Shown here: positions 25,289 to 33,625 of the stretch, one piece after another | Layout: the number at the start of each line of letters is the position of its first letter | How positions within the stretch are numbered: the stretch's first letter is position 1 | Source: Flammeovirga sp. OC4 | GTDB lineage: Bacteria > Bacteroidota > Bacteroidia > Cytophagales > Flammeovirgaceae | NCBI RefSeq assembly: GCF_000812565.1 | Contig: NZ_JTAM01000022.1 | Span: forward strand, 1-64,000 | Reading direction: 5' to 3' | DNA: 64,000 nt | Made by a program: the position numbers and the translations under genes | The notes under the pieces: generated by a model | What the model was told of the DNA's origin: nothing | Database searches by the model: none | What the model saw: only the letters and a program-made list of their open reading frames with translations

Positions 25289-26593
25289 TTATTGATTAAA
25301 AAGAAGCCAATTAATAGATACTGTTCCTTTATTTTGTATTAGTCGTATTGTATGTTTACCAGTAGTTAGTGTCACCTTACTTTGGTGTGTACTCCATATA
25401 AATTCTTCCGTTGTAGAAGGTAAATCCATCACCGTCATTTCTAAACCATCTATTTCAAGCGATAGCTGAGTATCGACAAATGATGCATATCGAATATTCA
25501 AATTATACTCGCCGTTATCAGGTACATTGAGTTGATATTCTACCCACTGCCCTTTCAAGAAATTATATAATTCTAAAGTCTCATTAGGAGCTTCGGTGGT
25601 ACGTCTTACTCTAGGCCCATTGGTCCATCCTGTATCACCAATTGATTCAGAAATACTAATGTCACTGTAATGTTCTGCTTCAATTTTCTGCCCTATTCCA
25701 AAATAGTTGTCTTTATCAAAAGTCGACATCTGATTGTAAACCATTCCCAGTTCTGTAAGTTGTACATCTGAGGATTGTTTTAATAAAAACATATATGGAA
25801 ATAAATCTTCAGCACCTTGTCCTCTTGGAATAAACCAAGCATAACGGTAAACATCAGGATCACTTTCCAAATAATTCAAGGCATCAGACATATAGTTCAA
25901 TTGACTTTGAGGCGTTACATTTCCATCCCAAGCACAAAACTCCGTTAACCAAATAGGCATATTGTACTTTTTAAACATCTCAATATACCGCTTCAAAGCA
26001 GCTGCACTTGTCATGTAACAATGCACGGAAATGCCTTCAATACCATGATCAGGTACCAATTCAAAAAACTCATCCAACCATTTTATAGGATCATGATAAC
26101 CTTCTAATGTTCCATAATTCATAGCTGGAGATATGATTTTCAAATTCAATTCCTTTGCTATTGCTTTCACATCATCCCATTTTTCAGCTGCCTGTTGAGG
26201 TGTCATATTGGCCTGATCCGTTAAATTCGGTTCATTGAAAGCCAGTAAATATTTCACCTCTGGATTCTTTTGAACGTAAGTTCTGATTTGCTCTTCATTC
26301 ACTCCATTCCAAGCCATTGGGCAAAACTCTATATTTCGCTCTTTTGTCAATGGCATAAACTTGTCAAACTGAAGAGGACTCCAATTATAGGACCATGAAA
26401 TTCCTTCACTTAAAACCTCTACATCTTCTGTATACTTAAAGGCGAAAGAAACTCCTCTTTTCGTACTTCTTTTCTGAGTACTTCCGGTGATCGCCCCTTC
26501 TTCTTCCTCCTCCACAATGTTGTCAAGACTTTGTTGGACTTGACAACATGTAAAGAGAAAGAATATGGAAATTAGATATAAATAAGAGTTCAT
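25289..26593 (-). CDS. GH128-type endo-beta-1,3-glucanase lipoprotein with C-terminal CBM6-like domain
   Basis: This 434-residue protein has a lipoprotein signal (FLFTCC, Cys16/17) and an acidic linker with five consecutive Glu, common in surface-exposed lipoproteins. A GH128-like barrel occupies about 45-285. The likely acid/base is Glu121 in LLAFNEPN and the nucleophile Glu218 in WLTEFCAW. Residues 300-434 form a CBM6/CBM35-like sandwich (IEAEHYSDIS ... GQWVEYQLNVPDNGEYNLNI ... SINWLLFNQ). It would cleave laminarin at the cell surface. Its start lies 1 bp after the GH16 stop, so the two are co-transcribed. Confidence 0.87.
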   Translation of the reverse strand: MNSYLYLISIFFLFTCCQVQQSLDNIVEEEEEGAITGSTQKRSTKRGVSFAFKYTEDVEVLSEGISWSYNWSPLQFDKFMPLTKERNIEFCPMAWNGVNEEQIRTYVQKNPEVKYLLAFNEPNLTDQANMTPQQAAEKWDDVKAIAKELNLKIISPAMNYGTLEGYHDPIKWLDEFFELVPDHGIEGISVHCYMTSAAALKRYIEMFKKYNMPIWLTEFCAWDGNVTPQSQLNYMSDALNYLESDPDVYRYAWFIPRGQGAEDLFPYMFLLKQSSDVQLTELGMVYNQMSTFDKDNYFGIGQKIEAEHYSDISISESIGDTGWTNGPRVRRTTEAPNETLELYNFLKGQWVEYQLNVPDNGEYNLNIRYASFVDTQLSLEIDGLEMTVMDLPSTTEEFIWSTHQSKVTLTTGKHTIRLIQNKGTVSINWLLFNQ

Positions 26594-26594
26594 A

Positions 26595-27650
26595 TTACTC
26601 CACTTCTGCTAATTGATAAGCTCTTATATAATCAATTTCAAATAAGACCGGGTTGTCAAACATAGTGTCATCAACACCCAGTGCTCCTCCCCATGATCCT
26701 CCAATTGCTAAATTTAGAATGAAGAAAAACTCTTGATTGAAAGGCCAATCTCCTGCATCTTGAAGTTGTTTCGTCTCCGCAAAGGTCTTAGTTAAATTAC
26801 CATAAACATAAATATGTATACGATCGTATCCCATAAACTCATCTTCTACCCACTCCATGGTGATAGTATGAAACTCACCTGAAACGTCTTGATCAAAAAT
26901 TTGTTCACCATGAGCATTTTGCCCATTCAAACCATTCTTGTTTTTAGTATGTAGTGCACAGTGAAAAATATTTGACTCATAACCTACGTGTTCCATAATA
27001 TCAATCTCACCCGCATCAGGCCAACGTCCATATCCCAACATCCAAAATGCCGGCCAAGTACCTCTACCACCTGGCACTTTCAAACGAGCCTCTACTTTAC
27101 CGTATCGAAGATCTTTTTTGTCTTTTGAAATGATTCTGGCAGAAGTATAATTTTTACCTTCATATTCCTCTTTCTTTGCTTCAATGATAAGCTTACCGTC
27201 CTCTACTCTAATATTCTCAGGTCTGTCTGTGTAGTATTGTAATTCTTGATTTCCACCTCCTCGGCCATTTACCTCGTAAGTCCAATAATCAAGATTCAAC
27301 GCATCACCATCAAACTCTTCTTGCCAAACCAATTTGTATTCTCTTTCGGGAACTGTAATTGTACATGTAGCAACCTCCTCTCCCATCACTACTGAAATGG
27401 TGGTTGTACCACTTTGATGAGCAGTCACTACACCATGAAAGACAGATGCTATAAATTCATCATCTGTTGTCCAAACAACCTCTTGATCGGATTGTGGAGC
27501 ACTTAATATCTTTAGTTGTTCTGATTGACCTACACTTATGGTTAAAGCATCACTCGACAACTGTAGGGCAGTGTTTTCTTCCTCTAAAGAAGTCTCTGCG
27601 GCACATGCAAAGAAGGTCATCGAAATCAGTAGTAGTAATAATTTTTTCAT
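26595..27650 (-). CDS. GH16 laminarinase lipoprotein with BIG2 domain
   Basis: This 351-residue protein has a lipoprotein signal (TFFAC, Cys16) and an Ig-like BIG2 domain (about 30-100; FHGVVTAHQSGTTTISV). The GH16 jelly-roll catalytic domain spans 105-350. The active-site motif AGEIDIMEHVG gives nucleophile Glu215, Asp217 and acid/base Glu220, in the spacing with the extra Met that marks laminarinases. WPAFWMLG and GGNQELQYYT also fit. It is an endo-beta-1,3-glucanase acting at the cell surface. It is followed with 1 bp spacing by GH128. Confidence 0.95.
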   Translation of the reverse strand: MKKLLLLLISMTFFACAAETSLEEENTALQLSSDALTISVGQSEQLKILSAPQSDQEVVWTTDDEFIASVFHGVVTAHQSGTTTISVVMGEEVATCTITVPEREYKLVWQEEFDGDALNLDYWTYEVNGRGGGNQELQYYTDRPENIRVEDGKLIIEAKKEEYEGKNYTSARIISKDKKDLRYGKVEARLKVPGGRGTWPAFWMLGYGRWPDAGEIDIMEHVGYESNIFHCALHTKNKNGLNGQNAHGEQIFDQDVSGEFHTITMEWVEDEFMGYDRIHIYVYGNLTKTFAETKQLQDAGDWPFNQEFFFILNLAIGGSWGGALGVDDTMFDNPVLFEIDYIRAYQLAEVE

Positions 27651-27708
27651 TCTAGTATTATTGATTCAACCTTAAAAGTTTGATTGAAAGTTTAGTTTAA
27701 AGTCGGTG

Positions 27709-27743
27709 AAAGAATAGCCTTCACTATGTAAAGACTATTCTTT
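27709..27743 (-). terminator. Hairpin downstream of the glycan-binding lipoprotein gene
   Basis: The arms aaagaatag (27709-27717) and ctattcttt (27735-27743) form a 9-bp stem in the 104-bp gap before GH16. The following T-run is short (TTTC), so it could be an mRNA-stabilising or attenuating hairpin rather than a strong terminator. Confidence 0.45.
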
Positions 27744-27754
27744 TAAAAGATTCC

Positions 27755-28741
27755 TTATTTTTTCTTTTTGTAGAAGAAAATAGCATCAACATCAATCGTA
27801 TCACCAGTATTACCACCAGCTAAGAAAGCAAAGATATTCACATCACTTACTGGCTGATTGTAGAATACGCCTTGCTCATGGAAATGAGTTAATGGAATGC
27901 TTACTTCTTGCCATTCGCCGTTACGCTCAAAATCACCGTAAGGAGCTACACCGTCACCGTCAGGGCCTGCACCTAAAACTACTTTTGCTTCAGAAATACC
28001 ATCAGCAAAAATCAATGTGTAAACTGTTGAAGAACTTGATGATTTCATTGCAATGTGGAAGTAATAATCCTCTGGAGCATTAAATAAAGGAGTCATGTCA
28101 ACAGTTCCGAATCCAGATCCAACGTTATATCCAGCACCTGACCAGCCTGCCGAACCTACAACTAAACTCATCCATCCTTCTTCTAAATCAAAGTAGTTAT
28201 TTCCTTGAGGTTGGCCTCCAACAAAAGTACCATCCCAGATGTAAAAGTTTTTATCAACATCATCCACACGAAGGTCATAAGTTACTTTAGACTCGATTGT
28301 TTTAAATGCTGTTTCATCTAAAGAAATTACATAATAATCTTCACCTTGTAATACTTCCGGAACCGGGTCTAATGTACCACTGCTTGCATCTTCATATACA
28401 GTCACTACACAAGTCGCTGTAAAAGTACCATGTGTAGCTGCTACTGTTGCTTCACCTACTTTTAAAGGCTGAATATCACCATTGACTACTGCTAATACTG
28501 TAGGGTCTGATGAACTCCATGAAATATCACCTGTTACCCCTTCTGGAAGTAATGATGCTGTTAAAGAAGCAGAAGATCCTAAAGCCACACTTAGCGTAGT
28601 TTGGTCTAAAGTAATTCCTGTAACTTCTGGTAACACTACTTCTTCTTGTCCATCTGAGTCACTACTAGAACATGATGAAAAAAATGAAGTACCTACTACT
28701 CCTAGTAGAATAAATAACGCTAATCTTAAATTAGTTGACAT
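27755..28741 (-). CDS. Surface glycan-binding lipoprotein with BIG2 domain (SGBP-like)
   Basis: This 328-residue protein has a lipoprotein signal (SFFSSC, Cys24) and an acidic-serine tether (SSSDSDGQEE). A BIG2 domain lies at about 38-118 (ITLDQTTLSVALGSSASL ... VNGDIQPLKVGEATV), and a beta-rich C-terminal domain at about 135-325 has no catalytic motif. Its placement at the head of the glucan locus and its architecture match surface glycan-binding proteins that help SusD hold polysaccharide. The C-terminal domain does not match a CBM family I can name. Ligand binding is an inference. Confidence 0.7.
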   Translation of the reverse strand: MSTNLRLALFILLGVVGTSFFSSCSSSDSDGQEEVVLPEVTGITLDQTTLSVALGSSASLTASLLPEGVTGDISWSSSDPTVLAVVNGDIQPLKVGEATVAATHGTFTATCVVTVYEDASSGTLDPVPEVLQGEDYYVISLDETAFKTIESKVTYDLRVDDVDKNFYIWDGTFVGGQPQGNNYFDLEEGWMSLVVGSAGWSGAGYNVGSGFGTVDMTPLFNAPEDYYFHIAMKSSSSSTVYTLIFADGISEAKVVLGAGPDGDGVAPYGDFERNGEWQEVSIPLTHFHEQGVFYNQPVSDVNIFAFLAGGNTGDTIDVDAIFFYKKKK

Positions 28742-29344
28742 AAGTAAAAAATTAAATAAATAGTGTATGAATAACTTTTTAGCTCTTGAGAAAGGGATAA
28801 TGATTTTTGGTCACTAAATAGACGATGTTTTCATTGTCATTTCATAAAAATTCCCTTTTGAGAGATCGAAAAAAAGCTTGCTTTGAACTTGCAATACAAT
28901 TTTAGGTGTAAAACAGACACCAACAAAAAACCTTATGTCAACTTAATCTTAACAGCACAAAAAACGATATCAACATACACTCAACAACAAAACACAAAAT
29001 ACTGAAATACAGCAAAATAAAATTAAATAATCCAACAAAAAAAGTATCTATAACGCTTAATAAAAAGTGAAAATTAAAGTCTAAAGACAACTCAACAACT
29101 GCATTTTTTTATGATGTTGTAGTTCTATTTTTAGGATTTTTTTAGAAAACGATTGATTTAATGATCGAAGGCCTTCCTCTATTAGTTTATCGTACTGATT
29201 TTTTTTGAAATACTTGCTATTATATCATTGTACAATTAAAAATGACAAGTGCTTAAAATGAGAAAAGCCACCTCTACAAGAGGTAGCTTTAGCTATTAAA
29301 TTATCGTTTTATTCTAATGTACTAACTATTTAATTAGAAGTATG
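28742..29344. other. Long AT-rich region upstream of the glucan locus, no gene seen
   Basis: No ORF with coding character was found on either strand; the longest noticed was 26 codons. The stretch at about 28961-29045 is strikingly A-rich and almost lacks G on the plus strand. The promoter of the locus must lie here, but I saw no exact TAnnTTTG element on the minus strand, as expected if an activator is required. Confidence 0.5.
29263..29290 (-). terminator. Minus-strand intrinsic terminator between copy B element and glucan locus
   Basis: The stem aaagc(t)acctct/agaggt(g)gcttt has a G-U pair only when read on the minus strand, and T-rich sequence (cttttctcatttt) follows. It could end transcription from the M4 peptidase gene before it enters the locus promoter region. 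Confidence 0.65.
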
Positions 29345-29352
29345 TATTAAGT

Positions 29353-29613
29353 ACATTGTAAACTAAATTATCGTCAACTTTCAATCGACCTTTCTACAAA
29401 TAATTATAGGATCTACTTTCAAGCTTCCTTCTTCTTCATTTTTGTCTTGAAACAAAAACGAAGCAAAAAATTCAAGGGAAGAAGTAACAAATGAATTGGA
29501 TAGAAAATCCACTGGCGCGAATGTTAAGCGATAGCGTCATTCGTGTCCTACAGATCAGCAGAAATCTCCTGATTTCTAAATACCATAAATATTCGAAAAC
29601 TTAGTTTACAATA
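29353..29613 (+). mobile_element. MITE-like element, copy B, with terminal inverted repeats and possible 8-bp target duplication
   Basis: The ends attgtaaactaa (29355-29366) and ttagtttacaat (29601-29612) are inverted repeats of the same type as copy A. The octamer TATTAAGT occurs in the same direction on both sides (29345-29352 and 29614-29621), a candidate target-site duplication. The right part (29494-29610) is clearly homologous to 13311-13424. The left part differs and includes an imperfect hairpin around tttttgtcttgaaacaaaaa, a type of sequence I recall as a common interspersed repeat in Bacteroidota intergenic regions. No coding capacity is seen. Confidence 0.65.
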
Positions 29614-29671
29614 TATTAAGTCAAAAATAGATCATAGTTAATTCGTATTTATTTTTTGTGAGTACAACGCT

Positions 29672-29709
29672 AAAAAACGTATGAATAGTGGTTCTATTTT
29701 GCGTTTTTT
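29672..29709 (-). terminator. Possible terminator after the M4 peptidase gene
   Basis: The arms aaaaaacg (29672-29679) and cgtttttt (29702-29709) could pair about 65 bp downstream of the protease stop. The stem is AT-rich and the loop is 22 nt, so this is weaker than the hairpin at 29263-29290. Confidence 0.35.
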
Positions 29710-29771
29710 GAAGGAAGTAATCGCAAAACAATAAATAGAATTAGTATTAAATAATTTTGTCTTAGTACTTA

Positions 29772-32700
29772 TTATTCTACAATGAACTTCTTCGTTTTGG
29801 ACTCTAATGCATTGCTAACTTTTATCAAGTACATACCCTTTTGAAGAGTTTGTACTGGAATCACTACTTTCTCTGTATCGACTGATTGAGAAAGTACTTG
29901 TTGACCATTTATATTGAAAATGGATAAGGTGCCATTTCCTGCAAAAACTCCTGTAGTAATATTAATAATAGATTGGGCAGGGTTGGGATAAACATCAAAT
30001 GATGAATGCGTCAATGCACTACCCAATGATTCTACTCTAGTGTTGGACAGGGTTTGAGCAATGGTATTTATACTTGCACTGTTAGAAATATTGACCGTAT
30101 AATCTTCTACTTCTCCATAAGTAAACGATTCACATGGAGTAGATGCACTTCCATATTTCATGGCCACTCTCATTCGAGTAAGACCATTTTGTGCTGACGC
30201 TGGAATAGTCTGAGTAGAAGATAATAAGTTGGCGCTACTTGATGATCCTTGAACAAATAATTCTCCTGAATCCTCAAAGTCTCCATCTTGATTATAATCT
30301 ATCCATATTGACCAATAAACCGTATAATTAGTCCCGCTATACCCCGCACTGAAAGAGACCGTTTCATCTGTTCCCTTTACAAGTGTTCCGGCACTCAATG
30401 AAGTATAATCAGCATACCCTCCATCTGCATTACTACTATTAGATAGTGAACCAAATCTCACATCGTCAATCCAGAAATAAGAATCATCATTTCCATTTGA
30501 CGAACAATAATTTGAAGGGGTACCACCACCACTTGTTGTCGTAAATGCGATCGAAGACGAATAAGCAGAACTTCCAGAAGTACAATTTGAAGCGACCTGT
30601 ACTTCATAAGTTGTTGCAGTAGACAAACCACTGAATGATGCCGCATTTGTAGTAGCAGTATAAGTGCTCCATGTACTTCCCTGCTCTCTTAATCGTACAG
30701 TGTAATCATTCGCAGAGCCTACATTATTCCATGATAAATCCACAGTGCTTGATGTAACGGTATTCGTAGACAACCCGGTTGGAACTGCACAAATTGCACC
30801 TTGTGCACCAGATGTAATTTCAACGGCATAATCTTCAACTTCACCATAGTCGAAAGTTTCACAAACTGTTTGAGCACCATTGTACTTCATAGAAACTCTC
30901 ATTCGTGTAGTAGTTGCATCAGTATTTGATGGAATTGTGATGGTCCCTGTTTTTGTTGTATTCGAAAGTGATCCTCCATCAAAAACAAGCTCGTTGGCAT
31001 CATCAAAATCACCATCAGCATTTAAATCAATCCATATTTTCCAATATTCATTATAAGCTTGATTTGAAAAACCTGGAGAAAGTGAAACATTATAAGTATT
31101 TCCTGCTTCTAAGGTTACAGATTCTGTTGCGGAAAAATTATTATAACCTCCATTAGTTCCAGATGTATTTACGAGGTCACCAACTGTTACATTGGCAATC
31201 CATTCGTAAGAAGCATCACTACCTTTTGATGCACAATAAGCGGATGCCTCTCCATATTTTGCTCCAACACCCACAGCATGCCAAGCATTAGTTGTTTGAA
31301 TTTCTTCATTTGAACCAGCGCCATAAAGGTCGATGGCTGATTGAATTGAAAATGTACGAGCATCTGCAAAAGTAGACGTAGATGAAAGGTAAACGGCTTC
31401 TGTTCTGTAAGCAATTCTACCTGCTTTATCAATGCCAATACCCGCTACTGAATATGCAGTTCCTAGGTCATTGGTTCCGGTTTTTCCATCTGTCAATAAA
31501 TAGAACCAATAATTTAAAACGCCACTGTTAATATGTACTCCACAATAATCATTATTTCGTGTTGGCGTTCCACAATTTGGATTATACCAATTTGTTCCCC
31601 CATAAGTATCTGGCTGATTTTCCGATTTTGGATTACTCATTGAACGCAGTGCTTGACTTGTAGATCTTCTTTCAATATCCTCACCGATCAACCAAATATC
31701 TTTTTCAGGAGCAGCATAAGACTCAACACATGCCGCCCAAATATCCGAGAAACCTTCATTGAGTGCTCCAGACTCTCTTTGATAAACCAAGTTGGCCGTT
31801 TTTTCACAAATTGCATGTCCTATTTCATGTGCTGCTACATCCAATGATGTCAATGCATCAAAGTAGGTATCGCTTCCATCTCCATAAGTCATCACTGAGC
31901 CATTCCAGAATGCATTATCATAAGCGTTATCAAAATGTACATAACTTTTGATTGCAGCTCCATTACCATCCCAACTGTCTCGGTTATGGGTAGACATGAA
32001 ATAATCATACGTCATTTGAGCTCCCCAATGTGCATCTAATGCCGCATTGTCTTTCTGAGAATTATTCCATTCTGCTGCAGTCCAATTGTTGTCATTATCA
32101 ACAAAATCAACAGCTTGATTATAGTTTGTTCCGGTATTCATATCATACGTTTCAATACCGTTTCCTCTCGAATAATCTCTTAATCGATAAGAGCCATTAT
32201 AGGCGTCAGTATTAGATGTTTTCGTTCCTGAATAACGAGTAACGAGAGATCCTTCAGCCGTTGCATGTTTGATAATTGGATTAACGTGCACAATGTCACC
32301 TGTATGTGCATCTACATACACATAAGATCTGCTTAAAGGTTGTTCTGCATAAATATCAAACTTATAAGCCAAAACAGGTTGAAAACGAGATGACTTATCA
32401 GTCGCCTCATAATTGGGTACAATTACAAGTTCGCCTTTAGGATAGAAAGTCTTCTTTTCTCCCTCTGACATTTGCAATGCAATTTCTGCTTCGCCTGCCC
32501 TTTGCCACATGTACTTTGTTGCACCAACCCTACCGATAGCTACCTCTAAAGCTTCTTTTTCAGACAAAGAGGCTTTGATGGATTGCAGCTTAATTGGCTT
32601 CATATGATGCACAATCGACAAAGGATCTTCACCTTTGAAATTGAGAGTATAACCGCCATACTCTACTTTTATGCCTTCAAAAAACTCTTGAAATCTTCGA

Positions 32701-32918
32701 TGACTAATTCCTAACTCATCTACTCTAGTTTCAATTGGTTTAAAACTACTTGGAACTCCCAAGTTTAATCTTTCTCTTAGTACACTTTCAGCTTGTTGAA
32801 GAGTAATTTTTTGTTTTCGGTCATTGCTGGTTTGATCGAGACGTATTAACTCTTGTGCTTTTAAGTTAGTGATGCTGAAAATCCCAAGTAGAATTACAGC
32901 GAGTAAAACATTTTTCAT
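29772..32918 (-). CDS. Secreted M4 (thermolysin-type) metalloprotease with FN3, two GEVED modules and T9SS sorting domain
   Basis: From ATG 32918 the protein begins MKNVLLAVILLGIFSI, a proper signal peptide; an upstream in-frame ATG at 32972 would bury it. The order is FTP propeptide, M4 catalytic domain, GEVED module (about 560-700), fibronectin type III domain, second GEVED module and C-terminal sorting domain (DVYPNPAQSIINIT ... GMYLIKV ... KKFIVE). Zinc ligands lie in AAHEIGHAI (His364 and His368 with Glu365) and a downstream Glu in NEGFSDIWA. Both GEVED modules start with YC. It should be exported by T9SS for extracellular protein breakdown. Confidence 0.93.
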   Translation of the reverse strand: MKNVLLAVILLGIFSITNLKAQELIRLDQTSNDRKQKITLQQAESVLRERLNLGVPSSFKPIETRVDELGISHRRFQEFFEGIKVEYGGYTLNFKGEDPLSIVHHMKPIKLQSIKASLSEKEALEVAIGRVGATKYMWQRAGEAEIALQMSEGEKKTFYPKGELVIVPNYEATDKSSRFQPVLAYKFDIYAEQPLSRSYVYVDAHTGDIVHVNPIIKHATAEGSLVTRYSGTKTSNTDAYNGSYRLRDYSRGNGIETYDMNTGTNYNQAVDFVDNDNNWTAAEWNNSQKDNAALDAHWGAQMTYDYFMSTHNRDSWDGNGAAIKSYVHFDNAYDNAFWNGSVMTYGDGSDTYFDALTSLDVAAHEIGHAICEKTANLVYQRESGALNEGFSDIWAACVESYAAPEKDIWLIGEDIERRSTSQALRSMSNPKSENQPDTYGGTNWYNPNCGTPTRNNDYCGVHINSGVLNYWFYLLTDGKTGTNDLGTAYSVAGIGIDKAGRIAYRTEAVYLSSTSTFADARTFSIQSAIDLYGAGSNEEIQTTNAWHAVGVGAKYGEASAYCASKGSDASYEWIANVTVGDLVNTSGTNGGYNNFSATESVTLEAGNTYNVSLSPGFSNQAYNEYWKIWIDLNADGDFDDANELVFDGGSLSNTTKTGTITIPSNTDATTTRMRVSMKYNGAQTVCETFDYGEVEDYAVEITSGAQGAICAVPTGLSTNTVTSSTVDLSWNNVGSANDYTVRLREQGSTWSTYTATTNAASFSGLSTATTYEVQVASNCTSGSSAYSSSIAFTTTSGGGTPSNYCSSNGNDDSYFWIDDVRFGSLSNSSNADGGYADYTSLSAGTLVKGTDETVSFSAGYSGTNYTVYWSIWIDYNQDGDFEDSGELFVQGSSSSANLLSSTQTIPASAQNGLTRMRVAMKYGSASTPCESFTYGEVEDYTVNISNSASINTIAQTLSNTRVESLGSALTHSSFDVYPNPAQSIINITTGVFAGNGTLSIFNINGQQVLSQSVDTEKVVIPVQTLQKGMYLIKVSNALESKTKKFIVE

Positions 32919-33023
32919 TGTTTTAGTTAAAGTTATTGAATTGGATTTATTAATGCCTGTTAGCAAAGGCAATGTTTAAATAGTTAGTAAATTAGAATAT
33001 GATAATACTTTAATAGCCGTGCA

Positions 33024-33056
33024 CAAATATATCGAAGTAGTTTTTTAAATCACAAA
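33024..33056 (-). promoter_or_regulatory. Promoter of the M4 protease gene
   Basis: On the minus strand TTTG (33056-33053) is followed after 21 bp by TATATTTG (33031-33024). This matches the Bacteroidota -33 TTTG and -7 TAnnTTTG elements. Transcription would start near 33018, leaving a leader of about 100 nt before ATG 32918. Confidence 0.6.
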
Positions 33057-33337
33057 TTACAATACCTGATAAAATCATTATTATTTCTTATAATCTACTT
33101 AAAATACAATTCAGATATTTGGTGAAACATCCTTCACTTAAAATTTTATCTGTTGCAACAAAGATGTTGATTAAAGAATAGAATCCATTGTTTGGAATGA
33201 AATAAATCTAATTTATATAACAATCTACACTCTTGTTTTTATCTAGAGAAAACTAGAGAATATACAATCTATTTTTTTTTGATATTTTTTTATTGAATTA
33301 CATTTTCCTGTCCCTTATTGATTTTTTGGCATAAAAA
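33057..33337. other. Intergenic region, no gene seen
   Basis: This AT-rich sequence lies between the protease promoter and the terminator of the cco accessory operon. No ORF, RNA gene or clear repeat was found. Confidence 0.45.
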
Positions 33338-33366
33338 AATGCCACGAAATAAGATTCCGTAGCATT
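33338..33366 (-). terminator. Terminator of the ccoG-ccoH-TauE-CWC operon
   Basis: On the minus strand aatgctacgg pairs with tcgtggcatt (two G-U pairs), followed directly by seven T residues. It lies 25 bp after the stop of the CWC gene. Confidence 0.8.
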
Positions 33367-33391
33367 CTAAATATTCAAATTTTCGATTAAT

Positions 33392-33625
33392 TCATGATTT
33401 CTGAATTTGCTCTTTTCTATATTTGATTTGCAAATCCAACATACATGCCGCACACAAACACTCGTCGTATTCTTCCCTCATCTTCTGTGTTTCTTCATAT
33501 GTCAATTTCACTTCATAACATTGACATTGAGTAATGTTCCCTACTTTACACTCGAATGTTTTACCACATCGTTGACATGTTTTGATTTCGTGTTCTGGCA
33601 TTTTTCCCTCTCTTTTTAATGACAT
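33392..33625 (-). CDS. Cysteine-rich CWC family protein
   Basis: This 77-residue protein carries the conserved cysteine pattern of the CWC family: CQRCGKTFECKVGNITQCQC, then YDECLCAACML. Spaced cysteine pairs imply a metal or Fe-S/zinc site. Its function is not known to me. It overlaps the TauE/SafE gene by 10 bp, so it belongs to the cco accessory operon; a role in metal handling for oxidase assembly is a guess. A second possible start at 33601 (MPEHE) has purine-rich agaggga just upstream and would avoid the overlap. Confidence 0.8.
   Translation of the reverse strand: MSLKREGKMPEHEIKTCQRCGKTFECKVGNITQCQCYEVKLTYEETQKMREEYDECLCAACMLDLQIKYRKEQIQKS

Noticed and set aside
32919-32972. Upstream in-frame start giving the M4 protease 18 extra residues
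   Set aside because: It would place a polar stretch before an otherwise perfect signal peptide beginning at 32918.
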